A stretch of 64,000 nucleotides of DNA, taken from contig NC_064679.1 in the NCBI RefSeq assembly GCF_023278565.1, positions 4,650,001-4,714,000 of the forward strand. The letters are read 5' to 3'. This stretch comes from Colletotrichum lupini (taxonomy: Eukaryota; Ascomycota; Sordariomycetes; Glomerellales; Glomerellaceae). The notes beneath the pieces were generated by a model that was not told where the DNA came from, did not search any database, and saw only the letters and a list, made by a program, of their open reading frames with translations. Every line of letters begins with the position of its first letter. Position 1 is the first letter of the stretch. Below are positions 45,308 to 58,440 of this stretch, in pieces. Both the position numbers and the translations under genes were made by a program.

Positions 45308-47210
45308 CTTGGGGGTCGATTGAGCTCAATGGCCCCGGGGTGTTGGTAAGATTGACGAAAGCAGGACTCTCCAACCAACAAGGACGGCCTCGCGGATACA
45401 AAACCCGGCAAGAGAGCAGAAGAAACAGAAACTTAAGGGTACAGCGAAAGACCAGAAGGAGCCGAAGATCTCTCAGGGTGGCCGTCAGCTTATATTTCGT
45501 CACCCATTCTTTTTCCTCCACGACGGTTTCTGTCTAGCAAGGTCACTCACTCACTCAGTTACTTTTTTTCTTTCTTGCGCCCGACCTCGGCGCGACGACT
45601 CACACTCACGACAGGGTCGGTGATCCTCCCGACTCCACAGACTGTCCTCGAAAAGGACGGCACCAACGCGAGTCTAGGCCCGGGTTGGAGTAGACCGGCA
45701 GCGGTAGCATCGAGCAGGGATGGGGGTTTGCAACGGGTATTGATCATCCCTTGCTGCTTTGCTGGGGCTGCTTGGCTTCCCTGCTTGCTGCCCCAACCTC
45801 CCACCCGAACCCCGCGTTTCCTCTTGGTGCGAAGCAAGCAAGCGGCTTCCCAATAATATGCACCTTTGTGCAGCCCTTTGAGGGCTAGAGCCACGCGGAA
45901 CGGGCATCGGCGTCATGTGGGAAGCTGAATAATACCAACTGACGGCCGTCAACGAGAGACGGCGTCTCGTATCCGAAGCGAACCTCTCATATGCCTGGGA
46001 GAGCCGGCATCCGTAAGCAAACTCTTATTCTCCGGATGGCTTTCGCGGGAGTTACCCGAGCCTGAATTCGAGCTCACTCTGGGATCATCAAATCTTAAAA
46101 ATTTGCCCCGTAAATTCTCATTCGTAGCTTCACAACTCCACCCCGGCTCCGGGTCGGACTTGGTTCTGATCCACTCCGTCCGCCGATGCAGGAAGTGTGA
46201 GTAATATTGTCTGCTGCGTAGTCACAATTCGTCTTCGTGGTTGACTCGAACGTGTTGCCTGTTGGACTGAATAGCAGAGCACGACTGCGACGACCGGTTA
46301 GAATGTTCTCGGTCCGATGGATGCTGCAGGTGGATGTAGGGTCATGCAGATGAGACAGAGACAACCGGACTTAGGAACCAAAGGCGGACGCCGCCGGATG
46401 CCCGGAGCTCTCCCCCACACACCTGCGTTTGGCTGAGAGCAACTTTGCGTCGAAAACAACAGTTCGCAATGTGGCGTTTTGGATCGCTTGTGCACATTTT
46501 GACAGAAGTTCCTGACAAGACACGCCTCGACACTTGGCTCTACCACTAATTAAATTACCCCGCAAACCTCAAGCCACGCGCCAGGAATGCAGCCTTCCCG
46601 TAGCTTCACTGAAGTGTGGGGGTTTGAGGTATTCTCTCGTTTCCGGGACCTCGGTTTGCGTTTGAGGAAACTTCGCGGGTATGAGATGATCGGTTCGTCT
46701 CGGCTCCTAGACCGCGGATCATATTGCGTCTAATGTGAGCTACGTCGGCGCAATTCCGCGCTCGGCTCACCAAGGAGGTCGAATTCGAGCAACATGCTTC
46801 GTATACTTGGGCTCTTCAACCCCAACAAAGCCACCAATCACGAATAGATTGCACTAGAAATGCACTCCCCTTGAACGCGAGGCTTGCCTTGCCATGACAA
46901 TGATCAAATCACAAAGTGGCTGATTTGATTGATGAAAACTTCTATTCAATATGTCGTGGGTTCCAGACTACAATGAGTTTGAGTTGAAAAGTCTTCAAGC
47001 AGCCAGCGGCGCCGTTTTGTTGCAGAGGTATTCCACTATCTTTAGTGACCAAGTACGCCAATGGGATGGCATCGGCATGTGCAATCTTAATGCGATTTAC
47101 AAATGATCCGTACCCACAGGTAACGCCAGCACTCCAACCGTTTCCCTTCATTTCTGCCAAATTTCCTCTCGCCAAGACACGGCACAGAAGAAAAACACAA
47201 GCCGAGCGTC
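45308..47210. other. Intergenic region
   Basis: 1.9 kb between the MFS start and the kinase stop. Pyrimidine/purine-biased stretches occur near 45,560-45,590. Open frames are short and unconvincing. No RNA gene recognised. Confidence 0.5.
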
Positions 47211-48990
47211 TCATGCCCCCAAAGCCCACTTCAGATTGCGCCACCAAGAAGTTAGAGACAATAGAGACAGAATGTAGGCCAGTCTGTCAAAAGCGCCGAC
47301 CGCTAAACCAACGGCCACCGACTTCGACAAGAACGGGGGCTTCTCGTGCTCCTTGCGCCTCTTCTCGTAAGCCACCTCCATGGCTTCCTTCGCCGGAATG
47401 CCCCATTTCTGCATCCATGGGTCGCTGATTAGCTCTTCTGCTGTCACCCTGTCTTCGGGCTCCCAACGGAAGATCCGCATCAACATCGCTGCCAGGTCCT
47501 GTAACTCCTCCTCAGGCACAAAAGTCTTCTCTTCAGGAAACCTGTCCATGGCTCTGTGGTCAGGGATCTCCAGCACTCGTAGTTTGATTGTGTCCGGCTC
47601 CGCAGGTGTCGGATCCGACTTGCCCTTTCTGACGTAGTTGCAATTATCGTCAATGTACTGCTCGCGCTTTTCCCAGGCGTCCCACCACGATGCCGGGGGT
47701 TTGCCCATACAATGGACCATTGTGGCAAAGACACCATCGTAACCAGGAAAGTATGTCTCGAAGATGTCCATCCTGCCGTAAAGCTCGAAGACAAAGCATC
47801 CCAGTGCCCAGACATCAGCGGGATAGCTGATGGGCAATTGCAGCTTCTTGGCGATCATCGATTCGGGGGCCCGATATGGCTCGGGCGTGTTGAGTTCGTA
47901 CCGCGTCACTAGCTCCGGTTGCCATGATTCACCAAAATCCTTGATCTGTGCCCGTGCTTCCGACAGTTCCAGGTCGTCACAGTCCTGCGTGAGAAACATC
48001 TTCCATAGCATGTATGGGGGCGCGTTCTTTGGCAGAGGGTATTCTTCATGGAAATCGGTAGCCTCCACACAAAGATCCATCGGCAAGATAATTGGTTTCC
48101 CGTATTTCTCGTAGATTTCTTTCACTGTCAGGCAAGCGAACTCGCCAGCCGGCATAGCTAGCATCATATTCCCTCCGTGGAGATCTTCACCAATATCCTC
48201 ATGGTCAGCCTTATGTGTATTTGACGTGTTAGATTGGAACTGAGAACTTACCACCATGCACAATATGCTTTGAGTGAATGTATGCAACCCCGAGCACCAG
48301 TTGTGCCGCCAAAGCTCGTGCAATCTCAGTAGGGAATACGAATCCTCTGAATTTGCTCTCCGCTATCGTGGCACGTGTTGGCTCGCTAACAAGACATTCG
48401 TGGGTACCATTGGGCCCATGGTGAAGAAAAATGTCGTTGTAGTAGCCTATGACGCGATGGCCAGGATGGGACGAGTCGTCTCGAAGCATCCTTGAGATTC
48501 TCATCTCGTCACCCGTCGATGAACTCTCACTTTTCGAGGCACAGATCTTCACAGCAACCTTATTTCCTGTCTTAGTGCTATGTGCAAGCCACACTGTGGA
48601 GAAGGAGCCGTCTCCAAGTTTGTTCACAATAATGTACTTGCCATTTCCAAGCTGATCGCCAAGTTGAACAGGATGAAACATACCCTCTTCGTAGGCCATG
48701 TACGGCTCTTCAGGCTCCTCATTGTCCCAGTACTGATACGAAAGATTGTCTCGTTGTTCTTCGGCCAACGGTTGACTTTGTTGCTCAGCTACGACGGCTT
48801 TGATGTACTTGATGACTGCATTTTTAGATTCTCGATTGAGGTGGAAGAGGTCCCATATGAGCCCCATGTCGAAAAGCTTGATGTCAAAGTTTGGAGAATG
48901 CGATTTTGTCGTTGAATATTTTCTCAGTGGTAGAATGGGTAAAGTAGCTTTAAAAGATGAACACTGGCAAGCGATTGAAGCGAACAACAT
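47211..48990 (-). CDS. SRPK-like protein kinase with hydrophobic C-terminus
   Basis: Two exons (48252..48990, 47211..48184; 67-nt intron with a CTGAC branch) give 570 aa; the ATG at 48867 is an alternative start (529 aa). FHPVQLGDQLGNGKYIIVNK followed by LGDGSFSTVWLA is the SR-protein-kinase style glycine loop. AVKIC has the ATP-anchoring Lys; the catalytic loop is HGDLHGGN (HGD for HRD); the metal motif is KDFGES; then PYRAPE and DVWALGCFVFELYG. All key residues are present, so it should be an active Ser/Thr kinase. It belongs to the expanded fungal SRPK-like group rather than being the single splicing kinase. The tail (VAVGLAVGAFDRLAYILSLL) could be a membrane anchor, unusual for the family. 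Confidence 0.88.
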
Positions 48991-49693
48991 AAACGGGTGT
49001 CCTGGGGTTTATGACATAGATTCCAAGTAAAGTGACCGAAGGCAACAGAATGACTACGACAAGGAGTGCCGACCTCAAACATGTGCGTGATAATACTGTC
49101 AAAGCGGGCACAAAGACGGACTGTTTGTTGCTGCTAATATCCCTAGGCCTAAGGCCCCTGCGTTATTCTATATCTTTAGCACAATGGACTGAAAGCGCGG
49201 GTGTGAATGTGTGAAAATAGAAACAAGGAGCAATCTCTCACGTAGAAAGATAAGGCAGGGCAAAGCACTGTGGCCAACGGACTGCATTAGGTGGCTTGCA
49301 ATCTGGGTGGTTAGACCGATCAAAGTAAGACACTCTAAGTTTCAAGATATTAGCGAAAGAAAAGGACGAATGCGACTTCTGGTGGCCGATTTATGAATGG
49401 GTTATCATCAATACATGTATACAAAACATCTACCACAACATCGTAGTGGTCTCTAATTCCGATCGATCATCTTTATTAGCATTTCAGGACTACCTAACTA
49501 TCCTAGAAGAGCCTTTCTTAGTCTCTACGGAATACAGATGATACTGAAGAATAACTATAAGTCTCAATTATTGCTCGTAGTTCCAAGTACTTTCTTATTA
49601 TAGAGCATCACGCACATCGACACTCCACCAACGGTAATTGCAGCAGCCAGGCTACAAACACCACAAATTTAAGACTAAAAGAAAACCAACACA
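48991..49693. other. Divergent intergenic region
   Basis: Promoters of the kinase (-) and the orphan gene (+). Nothing else recognised. Confidence 0.5.
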
Positions 49694-50304
49694 ATGTCAG
49701 GTATCAGTCCTCCCAAGGGATATGTTGAAGTGATTTGGAAAATCAACAAACCGGGTCTTTTGAATAGTCAACATCCTCTTGATTTACTCAAAGCTCACTG
49801 GAAGACAGCACTCTTGAATCAAAGTCAAGTGCGATCTCTTCTCATCAGGTATGTGCATTTTTACTTCAGAATTGTCTATCACTGATTGAAAACTTTGCTC
49901 ATCACTGCTTTCTTTGGTTTAGGTCTCATTTGCACAAAACAACCAAAGCCGGCTTTCGGTCAAGTGGTAAGCCTGCTTACAGAACGGATAGATGGCATGT
50001 GACCACGTCGTACAAGGTAAATGATACAATGTTTCGCACAGCACATGGGTACACCACTGGCGAACATAACTTCAATCCAAACTCCTTAACCCTGGCAAAC
50101 CGACGACCACAGCTGGTTGGCTACATAGGCAGCGATGGCACACAACCTTGGCCATCCGAAGATCTAAATCCCAAGAAGCACAGGAAAGAATGGTATTCTG
50201 AAGCAGAACTGCACAGACTAGTCAGAGATGGCAAAGAGAAGTTTCAACCGACGCCAATATCTTCAGATCGCTTTGCTGAAATTCTGAGAGCAGTCGCGGT
50301 CTAG
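49694..50304 (+). CDS. Two-exon orphan protein, 178 aa
   Basis: Exons 49694..49848 and 49923..50304 join in phase (AG|GTATGT ... TTTAG|G). The protein begins MSGISPPKGYVEVIWKINKP and includes HWKTALLNQSQVRSLLIRSH, DRWHVTTSYK, GYTTGEHNF, a WPSEDLNPKKHRKEWYSE segment and a C-terminal helix. The intron restores a continuous frame and the start context is reasonable, which argues for a real gene. No signal peptide, no membrane segment and no domain I recognise. It lies 470 bp from copia copy B yet shows no RIP. Confidence 0.7.
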
Positions 50305-50773
50305 GAGATACAGCAAGTCAGTGAAGAGCGGCTTCAGAGAAGCACGTCGATCGAAAGTATATCATGACGAGGAAAAATGGTGAAAGGTAATCTGCTTGTT
50401 TGGTAAGAAATGATTGACACTGAGGTAGGGCTATTGGTCTGTACCCGTAGGGGTTCGTACCCGTAGGCGGTAGACGCAAAGCATCTCAACATTGTAGAAT
50501 TCATCGTGTTTTCCTTCTGACATGGCCTTCTATTCTAATCTAACAAACGTCTTAGAAGCTGAGGTGTAAACTCATCATTGTGCTGTTAAGTACACGGCGC
50601 AACAATCACTGTGTAGGAAAGAGATTTCATCTACTTACCTTACTGGGGCCAGGGCTTTGCCTAAATAGAACAATATGGCCCCAAACCAAGCGCCTTTCAA
50701 TCATCACTTAGATTAAATACGCAAACTAATTTGAAAACAGTGCATGGTTGCTGCATTGTCAGAACTGTGAGAT
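50305..50773. other. Unmutated flank of copia copy B
   Basis: Normal-composition sequence ending in the GAGAT target duplication (50769-50773). A short direct repeat (GTACCCGTAGG, 50441-50469) is present. No gene. Confidence 0.6.
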
Positions 50774-50978
50774 TGTTAGTATCCCTATTACAGGGTGGTT
50801 GGTTCGAACCGTAGTTAACGAAGAGATTAATTGAACTATATAAATATCTACGTAATAAGTATAAAAAGGAGGTTCTAACCGTAAGTTAAGCTAGCTACGA
50901 TAATCGTAAATAGGGCCCCTAATTAGCCCCTATATAGTCGGCTATATACCGTAATTAAATTAGACTTCTAATCTAATA
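50774..50978 (-). repeat. 3' LTR of copia copy B
   Basis: On the plus strand it begins TGTTAGTATCCC and ends ATCTAATA, where the intact form would end CCGACA. Outer ~50 bp retain CpA/TpG. The complementary purine tract follows at 50,984-50,999. Confidence 0.93.
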
Positions 50979-51089
50979 CTAACTTTCTCTTTTTTTTATC
51001 GATTTAATTACTATAGTTAGAAGTATAATTCGACCTCGGGCCCGTTTACTAAGTCGTCTCCTTTTCTCCCTTTTTTCTACTCTTTTTAT

Positions 51090-54000
51090 ATAACCTATCC
51101 CTCTATTCGTACGGTAACTTTTCCGCTACTTATAAATTGCTCTAATCCCTTATTTAGTACTACTTTTATAAAAGCGTCTACGAGGTTATTTTTATTATTA
51201 ATCTAACGGAGTTTAAGTATCTCGCGCCTTTCGTACGATTACTTAAGGGCTATAATATTAATTATAAGCCTTTTTTCCTTCGTTATTCTTAATTTAATAA
51301 AGTATTTATATAGCGAGTAGGAATCTATATAGATAACTATTAGAATAAGTAAAAGGCTAATTCGATCGGTAATCTTTTTTAGTATTATTAAAATTACGTA
51401 AAAGAGGTTAACGCCGTTAACTATACTATAGACCTCTAATACTAGTATACTTCTCGTTACCTACTTACTTTTAATTAACGAGTAGTAGATTATATTACCG
51501 TATATAGTAAATTCGCTCTCGCCTATACTCTTATTAGCTAGGATAATAATATACCCTAATTGCGAAGTAAGGTCGTTATTATTTATAAATAACCTATTAA
51601 CGAAGACGTAGAGCTTATTAATTATAAGGTCGATCGGGTAGTAAACGAGACCTCGATCGAGATTCGTTTATTACTACTTAAGCCGCTTATTAAGTACCTC
51701 GACGTCTTATTTAGTTAGATTTATAGCTTGCGCTATCCTAGCGTAGTTAAAAGTCGCCTCAGGCTAATAAATACTTATAATATATACCCCTCGCGCGAGC
51801 TTAACCTTATACCGCTTTTTAATATTAGTTACGTTTAAATTAACGAGGTTAATTTTCTCGCCCTACCCCTTTTATTAAAAAACGACGGTTTCTCTTTTAA
51901 TTATAAGAATCCCGCTATTAAATACTAAGGGGGTATTTATTATAAGGACCTCTTTTAGCTTCGTTACGAAGCCCGCTTTTTAAAGCTCCTTATCCTCCTT
52001 TTTTATAAAGTTAATATCGGATAGGCTTAATATATTATTAGTCTATATTTTAATAATCTTAAATTAGTTGCCTTCGTACTCTATAACTAATAAGTACGGG
52101 TCGTACGTAGAGGTAATTATTAATAATTAATTAATATAAAAATCGTAATAAGTAGCCTACTAATAAGTACCCGATTCTGCGAGCCTATATAGTAGCTTAA
52201 GTACTTTAATAATCGTGCCTTTTAGGTACTTACTAACTATTTCCTTTAGTAAATAGGCTAGGATTTTCCTTATAAGCCCTATAGCCGATTAGGTATAGGC
52301 CTAAGTAATATTACGGCTCTAAATCTCGTATCCCTTCTTTCGTAGCGATGCTATTAGTACTATTATTAATCGTTAGCTATAGCGCTATATAGTGGGCGAT
52401 TATGTAAGTAGCGTCGCCTTTTTAACGTCGCCGTACCCCTAAATTACGTATTTAGACTTCTCGTATAGCTAGGGTATTCCTTTCCCTTTAATCTCACGAA
52501 CTATTCGTAATTTAAATATACAGAGGTTTATATATTTTTCTAAGTCGTATAAAATAAATTAATAGACCCCTCGATTACGAAGAGTATTTACTTCGATAAG
52601 ATCTAATCCTTTATACGGCTTTTTAGTAGTTATAATTACGCCTTCTTTACGTAGTTTAACCGCTAGCTCGAAATCGGCTCTCTTTTTTATTATATAAAAA
52701 GTATTAATTACCTCGTCGCTAGTAATAAATTACTATATTAGGGCTTGCCGTCGTAGTCTTTTATAACGTCTTATTAGTAATATTAGTACCCTTTTAGCAA
52801 TATCCTCTTCCTCGTCGTCTATTAATATTATTACGACGATTTTATTAAAGATAATTTCCTATGCCTCTACCGCGGGTTATATAGTTTCCCCTAGCTCTTC
52901 TTCTTTTTATAAGTTAGAAATTACCTCGTTAAGATCTATATAATACGGTCTAACTACTATAATTAACACTTTAAGTAGCTAGTTGCGATCTCTCGTAACT
53001 ATATAAGAGCGCTCGTTAATAAAAATTAACTTATATAGCCCAGCCCACTATTAAGTAATTTCGCGCTATACTTATATATCCGAATTTAGTAGTATATTTA
53101 GATTATCCCCTATATTAGGCCTATTGCGCGTAGTAATTACCTCGTTAACTTACTTTTTTATACTTACCTCGCGCAGTACTTATATTATTTTTTTAATTAC
53201 TCGGGCTCGTTAGCTTATATTTAGTAATAGTAGCGAGGCTAAGGTCGTTCTTAAATATACTCTAAATACTAATAGCGTTAGTATAAGTCCGTTAGGCCCT
53301 ATAGTATTATTATAGTATTTAAGTACTATCTAAAGGCATTCGTCGTTAATAAAATCCGGACTTTCTTCTTTAATAATTCTAAACGCCCTTTTTAACTACC
53401 GGTATACCCTCTTTACCTTTTTAATATTATAGTACGCTTTAATAGGTACGACTTTTAGCTATATACCGTAGGCCGTCGTATTATCCTTAAATTTTACTAA
53501 CTTAAAGCTAGTATTAGCGTCGGTTCTAATACTATCTAGCGGTCCCTAGTATATATCGATCTAGCTTTTTCGTAGGGCTACCCATACTATCTTTATTTAT
53601 AGATCCCGGAGGAATTGCCCTACTTAGAAGGATATAGCTACGTCAATTATATATAGTACTAGCTGACTATTTAAGTAGAAAATATCGACGACTATTTCCT
53701 AGTTAAAGTTAAGCTTATTACGTAATTTAAACTTAAATTTACGTAGGCTCTGCGCATTTATTTAATATTAATAATATACTTTTATTAACTACTTTAGCGC
53801 CCCTATTTTAATATTATTATTACTTAATTACTTTAGGAAGTTATATAGCCTCGTAACCGACGGGTACCCGAATCTTTAGTATAGTTTTCTAAGCTCACTT
53901 TCCGTTAAGTAATTAATCGACTTTGTATTATTAATAAGCTTTATAAACGTATACCCCTATCGTCGTTCGACTATTTCGAAGTGCTTATTACTAAAGATTC

Positions 54001-54090
54001 TGTTCCTCGTATTATTAAATATAATACTTAGTTAATCTATATTTTTTAAATATAGGAGAAATGGGGTATTAACGGGCAAAATATAAAAAG
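51090..54090 (-). pseudogene. copia pol remnant of copy B
   Basis: Mirror of the copy A pol region: RNase H at ~51,110-51,620, reverse transcriptase ~51,630-52,500, late integrase ~53,210-53,350, all on the minus strand and interrupted by RIP-type stops. The order confirms copia. No product expected. Confidence 0.82.
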
Positions 54091-57000
54091 TTATCGTTCT
54101 AAAGTACGTCTCTACTTTTATTATACTTAGGGCGATAATTTCCTTACTTAGGCCGAAACTAATCTTCGTAATACCTACTATTAACGTATTAAGTATTATT
54201 AGTGCGATTTTTTATAGCGCTTAGAATTACCCTTTTTTTTTAGTTAACTATTACGATACCTTAGTATTTAGGATAATCTTATAGAAATTATCTAGGCCGT
54301 ACTTTTCGCTCGCATAGAATACCTATACGAGCTTAGTATTCGAGGGATCTAAATAATATAAAAAGGACCCCTTTAGCTACCCCTAGATTTACTTAGTACT
54401 ATATTCCTTTTTTTTAAATATTAAGAGAAATAGCGTCTTCTCTTTAATTATTAAGAAAATAGGCTTCGGCCTTATTAAATTCGCCCTTTTAGCCGCCTCT
54501 ATATCCGTTATCTAAGGGACCTTCCCTTACTATCTATAAATAAAAGCCTACTTATTAAGAGCTTCCGCTACCCTTTATTTATTTAGCCTCGTATATCCTC
54601 TAGAGGCTAACGGGGTAAAAAAAGAGTAGTTAATATTATTAATTTCGTTATAATCTAATTCGTTAGTATAGGGGGTAAGATTTTCCTTATCTTCTAAATC
54701 TTTTATAAGGGGTATATACTTTAGGCTACTACTTTAGCTACCGTTACTAAGTTCCGTACCCCCGGATCTGCCCTTATATATAACGAGGAATTAGTTAAAC
54801 TAACGAGGGCTAGTTTTACTATTTATTACCCTCGACTTTTTATACTATTCATACGATTTAGTACGCTCTTTTTCAGAGTAGTTACTTAACTAATATCTAT
54901 CCTTTTTATAAATATAGTATTACTTTTTCTATTACCCTGCCCGTGAGTTAAATCTCTACCTTTTTAATAAATCTAGGCCTTTTTATTAGTAATTACTATA
55001 TCTAGCCTCTTTTCCTTTCTTATTATACGTTCGATCGACTTAATATTATTAATAAGGGCCGTCGTATACTTAGAGGTAGGTTTAGTACGGTATTCTCGCC
55101 TTAATATTAAAGCTAGATCTTAGCCTCGAGCAGAGCGTCTCGTAGTCTTCGGGTACCTAGTATAGGGTAATCTTTATTTTTAGTATATACTAAATTATAA
55201 TATAGAAATATCTAACTTTCCGCTCGTTTATCCCCTTATTTAGCTAGGCTTTTACTAGCTTATCGATCTAATTAAAAAGCTCTTCGAGGATCTCTACTCG
55301 CAATTTACCCTCTATTATCCTAGCTATAAATATAAAAGAAATCGCTCGTAGCTTAAATAAGAGCTCTAGGTTCTTATCGTAGGTCTTAAAGCAGCTTCGG
55401 ATTATATTAATTATACTAAGAAAGTTATTTCGATCGAGATTACGCACTACTTTATTATAATAATCGGAGGCTTTATTTATAAGTACGATATTAATTACTA
55501 AATAGTACTAGTGTTCCCTAATTCCGACTTTTTTATAGTAATCGTAAAATATCGTTAGGGTTTTTTATAAGACCTTATACTTCCCCCTAGAATATAATTT
55601 CTTTTTTAAAAAGATCTTTTTAAGGTCTATAAATTACTTCGCATTCGCTACTAGATTTTTAGTATTTATATACGAACCCTACGTCGCTACGTACTATTAA
55701 TAATTTCGGGTCGTTTACTTCCTTTTTTATTAGCTAATCGGCGCCGAATTTCGTATTAATAGCAGTAACGAGTTATAAATCGAAATAGGTAGAATTATTA
55801 ATTATCATACTTCTAGTACTATATTTTACCCCGGTATATCTTTTTATAACGATAGATTTCCGTTAGTAATTATAGGGAGGAAATTTAGGTCGTTTACCTT
55901 TTTTCTGAATTCGTTAAAGCGATTATACGCTTTATTAACCTATGCCTAGTTCTATAGTACGAATTCCTTTTTTATAATTATTGCTATTAGTATTTTATAT
56001 AGCTCTCGCGATTATAATTACGCTAATAATACCCCTTGCCTATAGAGGAATTTATTAACTATTTTTATAATTCCTAAGCTTACGCTCGCGAACTATTTAT
56101 CTAGTTAGTAACTAAGGTCGTTTACGATTTTATAAAATAGGGGTTGCCCCTATAGCCCCTTTTTCTCATAGACCTTAGTTAAATAGATTAATACCGCGTT
56201 AATTTGCTCGCCGTTAGGCTAATCCGTAATTCTATATATTTACGTTCCCTAATAGTCTAAGTTAATATTTACCTACTTATAAGAGATTAGGATTCTATTT
56301 AGGATCGGGTTTCGTCCTCTTTTTCTTTACTCTAACTTACTAAAGGTCGTGCTCTAGCTTATACTTATATTAGCGGTTATTAGCGTATTTAATTTTAATA
56401 AGGATATATTTAATCCGCGCGCGGGTCGTAGTAAATCCGTGCTTTTACTACTTAACGAATTTATTAAGGTCTAAGAGATTCCCACTTCCTCTCGCTATTT
56501 CGCTACTACTCTCGTTTTTATTATTTTTAGTAATTATTACTACCTTTTTAGATTACTAGCTATCGTACTTATTAAGATCCTCCTTTTTATTTAGTAAAAA
56601 AGGGTAGGTTTTAGTAGTTCTTTTTAATAATAATAGCGGTAGACGTTTATATTACTATAAAAAGATATAGTAATTAGTCTCGGGATCTTTATTAGTTACT
56701 AATTTCCGCTACCCCGTATACTTCTAGCCTCTTAAGCCTTGTGCTCTCTATAATTTCTAAATAGCTTCTTTCCTCGACCTACCTCTTTTAGGGCGGTATT
56801 TTATAAGAACCGTTAAAAGTAAACGCCGGGTAGCTCGTAAAAGAGCTATATAGGCTATTAGGAACCGTATAGGCCGTTAAGTACGGTTAATAAAGTTAAG
56901 CCCTTTTTTTTATAAAATTATATATTTTAAAGAAATTACTAAAAATACTTACTTATTACTCGTATATAGTAGGGTTAGATACCTTAGAGATCTTATTTTT

Positions 57001-57420
57001 TACGGCCTCTTGGTACCCTATTTTATATCTTTTAAACAGTCTTTTTCGTAGCTTAATTACGGTTAGGTAATTATTACTTACTAGCGATCCCTTCTATTAC
57101 TTAGTTAATTTTTAATCGCGGGCCGGCTATAGAAAAGTCGTTTAGTAGAAAAGCTATTCGGGGCGACGGCAAAAGGCTAGTTGCTTAAGTAGTTCTGTTA
57201 ATTAATATAGTTTAAAATAGTAGACGTCGACCTCTCGTAAGTAGTAAAGGGCTACGATTACTCGATTCCGTATAGTATTTAAGAATTGCCTCTTTTTTCG
57301 TTTACTTCTATAAGGTTAATTAGTACGAATCTCTTATCCCGTATAATATTAAGAAGTCGTCTCTTTTACGTAATAAAATACCTTACCGATTTACGATAGT
57401 AGAATTTAATTACTAATTAG

Positions 57421-57625
57421 TATTAGTATCCCTATTATAGGGTAGTTAGTTCGAACCGTAGTTAATAAAGAGATTAATTAAACTATATAAATATCTGCGT
57501 AGTAGGTATAAAAAGGAGGTTCTAACCGTAGGTTAGGCTGGCTATGATAATCGTAAATAGGGCCCCCAATTGGCCCCTGCGCAGTCGGCTGTATGCCGCG
57601 GTCGAATTAGACTTCCAATCCGACA
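57421..57625 (-). repeat. 5' LTR of copia copy B
   Basis: Begins TATTAGTATCCC (terminal TG mutated to TA) and ends CCAATCCGACA with GAGAT directly after. Its outer ~90 bp are unmutated. Confidence 0.93.
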
Positions 57626-57680
57626 GAGATCTATCATATCTAGCCACGCTCGATTCTGCGAGCATTTGCTAGAGGTGCAT

Positions 57681-58440
57681 CTAAATCAGTCTCATCCAGC
57701 CTGATGGGCTACCCTTTGCTGGAGCCTTTGCTAGAACCACCACCATAATCTTGTCTCGAGCAACTGGAGCCAGCGTCATGTCTGAACCCTGTTTTGTGGG
57801 AGGCTTTGAAGTTTTCTTTCTGAACCTGAATGAGAATACCAACTGTCCCTCTACAGACTGGGACTGTCTCTGTATGTCGATGCAACTTGGATGAAGTGTT
57901 TGTGCGTCAATGGTAATCTCAATTTCCGGCAAATCTTCCATTGGCGCACTCATCGTCACGGATCCTTCGACAAGAATATCAGCCAACAGCGGGTTAGTGT
58001 CATCAGATGCTGGCACCGTCGTGAACGTGCTTATAATTAGCTTTGGCCTCGGCGATTTGTTCTTCTTGTTGTTTGAAAGTTGAACAAGATCAGATTTAAG
58101 ATATGGCGTATGTAGCGGAGGACTGCGATGTTTTGTTCTTATTTCGAAAGCGTTCGCCCATCTCAGAAGTTGGATATCATCATAAGCTCTGCCAGCGAAC
58201 GTGAGGCTCATGGGCACACGCTTGTCTCTCAGGATGCCCATAGGAACTGAGACGGTAGGTATGCCGAGATGTCGAATAGCTCTGTTTCCGTTGCTGTAGT
58301 GGACGCCATTCTGCTAAGCCAGCGATGCCCCCTCAAAGTCTATCGTAATAGCTTTAACTATCTATAGCCTTACCACACGTTACGTAACCTCGGTTATATA
58401 ATTACCAAGGCCCACTTCGCTCGTACCCTCTATATTAGAG
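57681..58440 (-). pseudogene. Amidase-signature protein, 3' part intact, upstream part RIP-mutated
   Basis: The 57681..58313 part is unmutated and encodes the C-terminal portion of an amidase: QNGVHYSNGNRAIRHLG, IPTVSVPMGILRDKRVPMSL, TFAGRAYDDIQLLRWANAFE, then an unusual ~130-residue tail ending SPSGWMRLI. Continuing in the same frame, family-like sequence (DFEGASLA just before QNGVHY; GLGNYITEVT further up) is broken by stops at 58314-58316 (TAG), 58362-58364 (TAG) and 58380-58382 (TAA). Each is explained by CpA to TpA change of a Gln codon. The catalytic Lys-Ser-Ser part would lie further upstream and is not recognisable. The gene is dead, and the break coincides with the edge of a RIP-affected block. 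Confidence 0.75.

Larger units (their letters stand above)
50774..57625 (-). mobile_element. Full-length RIP-inactivated Ty1/copia LTR retrotransposon, copy B
   Basis: 6,852 bp on the minus strand, same family as the element at 22,965-29,815. It has 205-bp LTRs (50774..50978, 57421..57625) and a perfect GAGAT target duplication on both sides (50769-50773; 57626-57630). Positions map onto copy A as (80590 minus position), and domain remnants fall where predicted. The interior nearly lacks CpA/TpG and is full of stops. Different target duplications show two independent insertions, not a segmental duplication. Confidence 0.95.
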
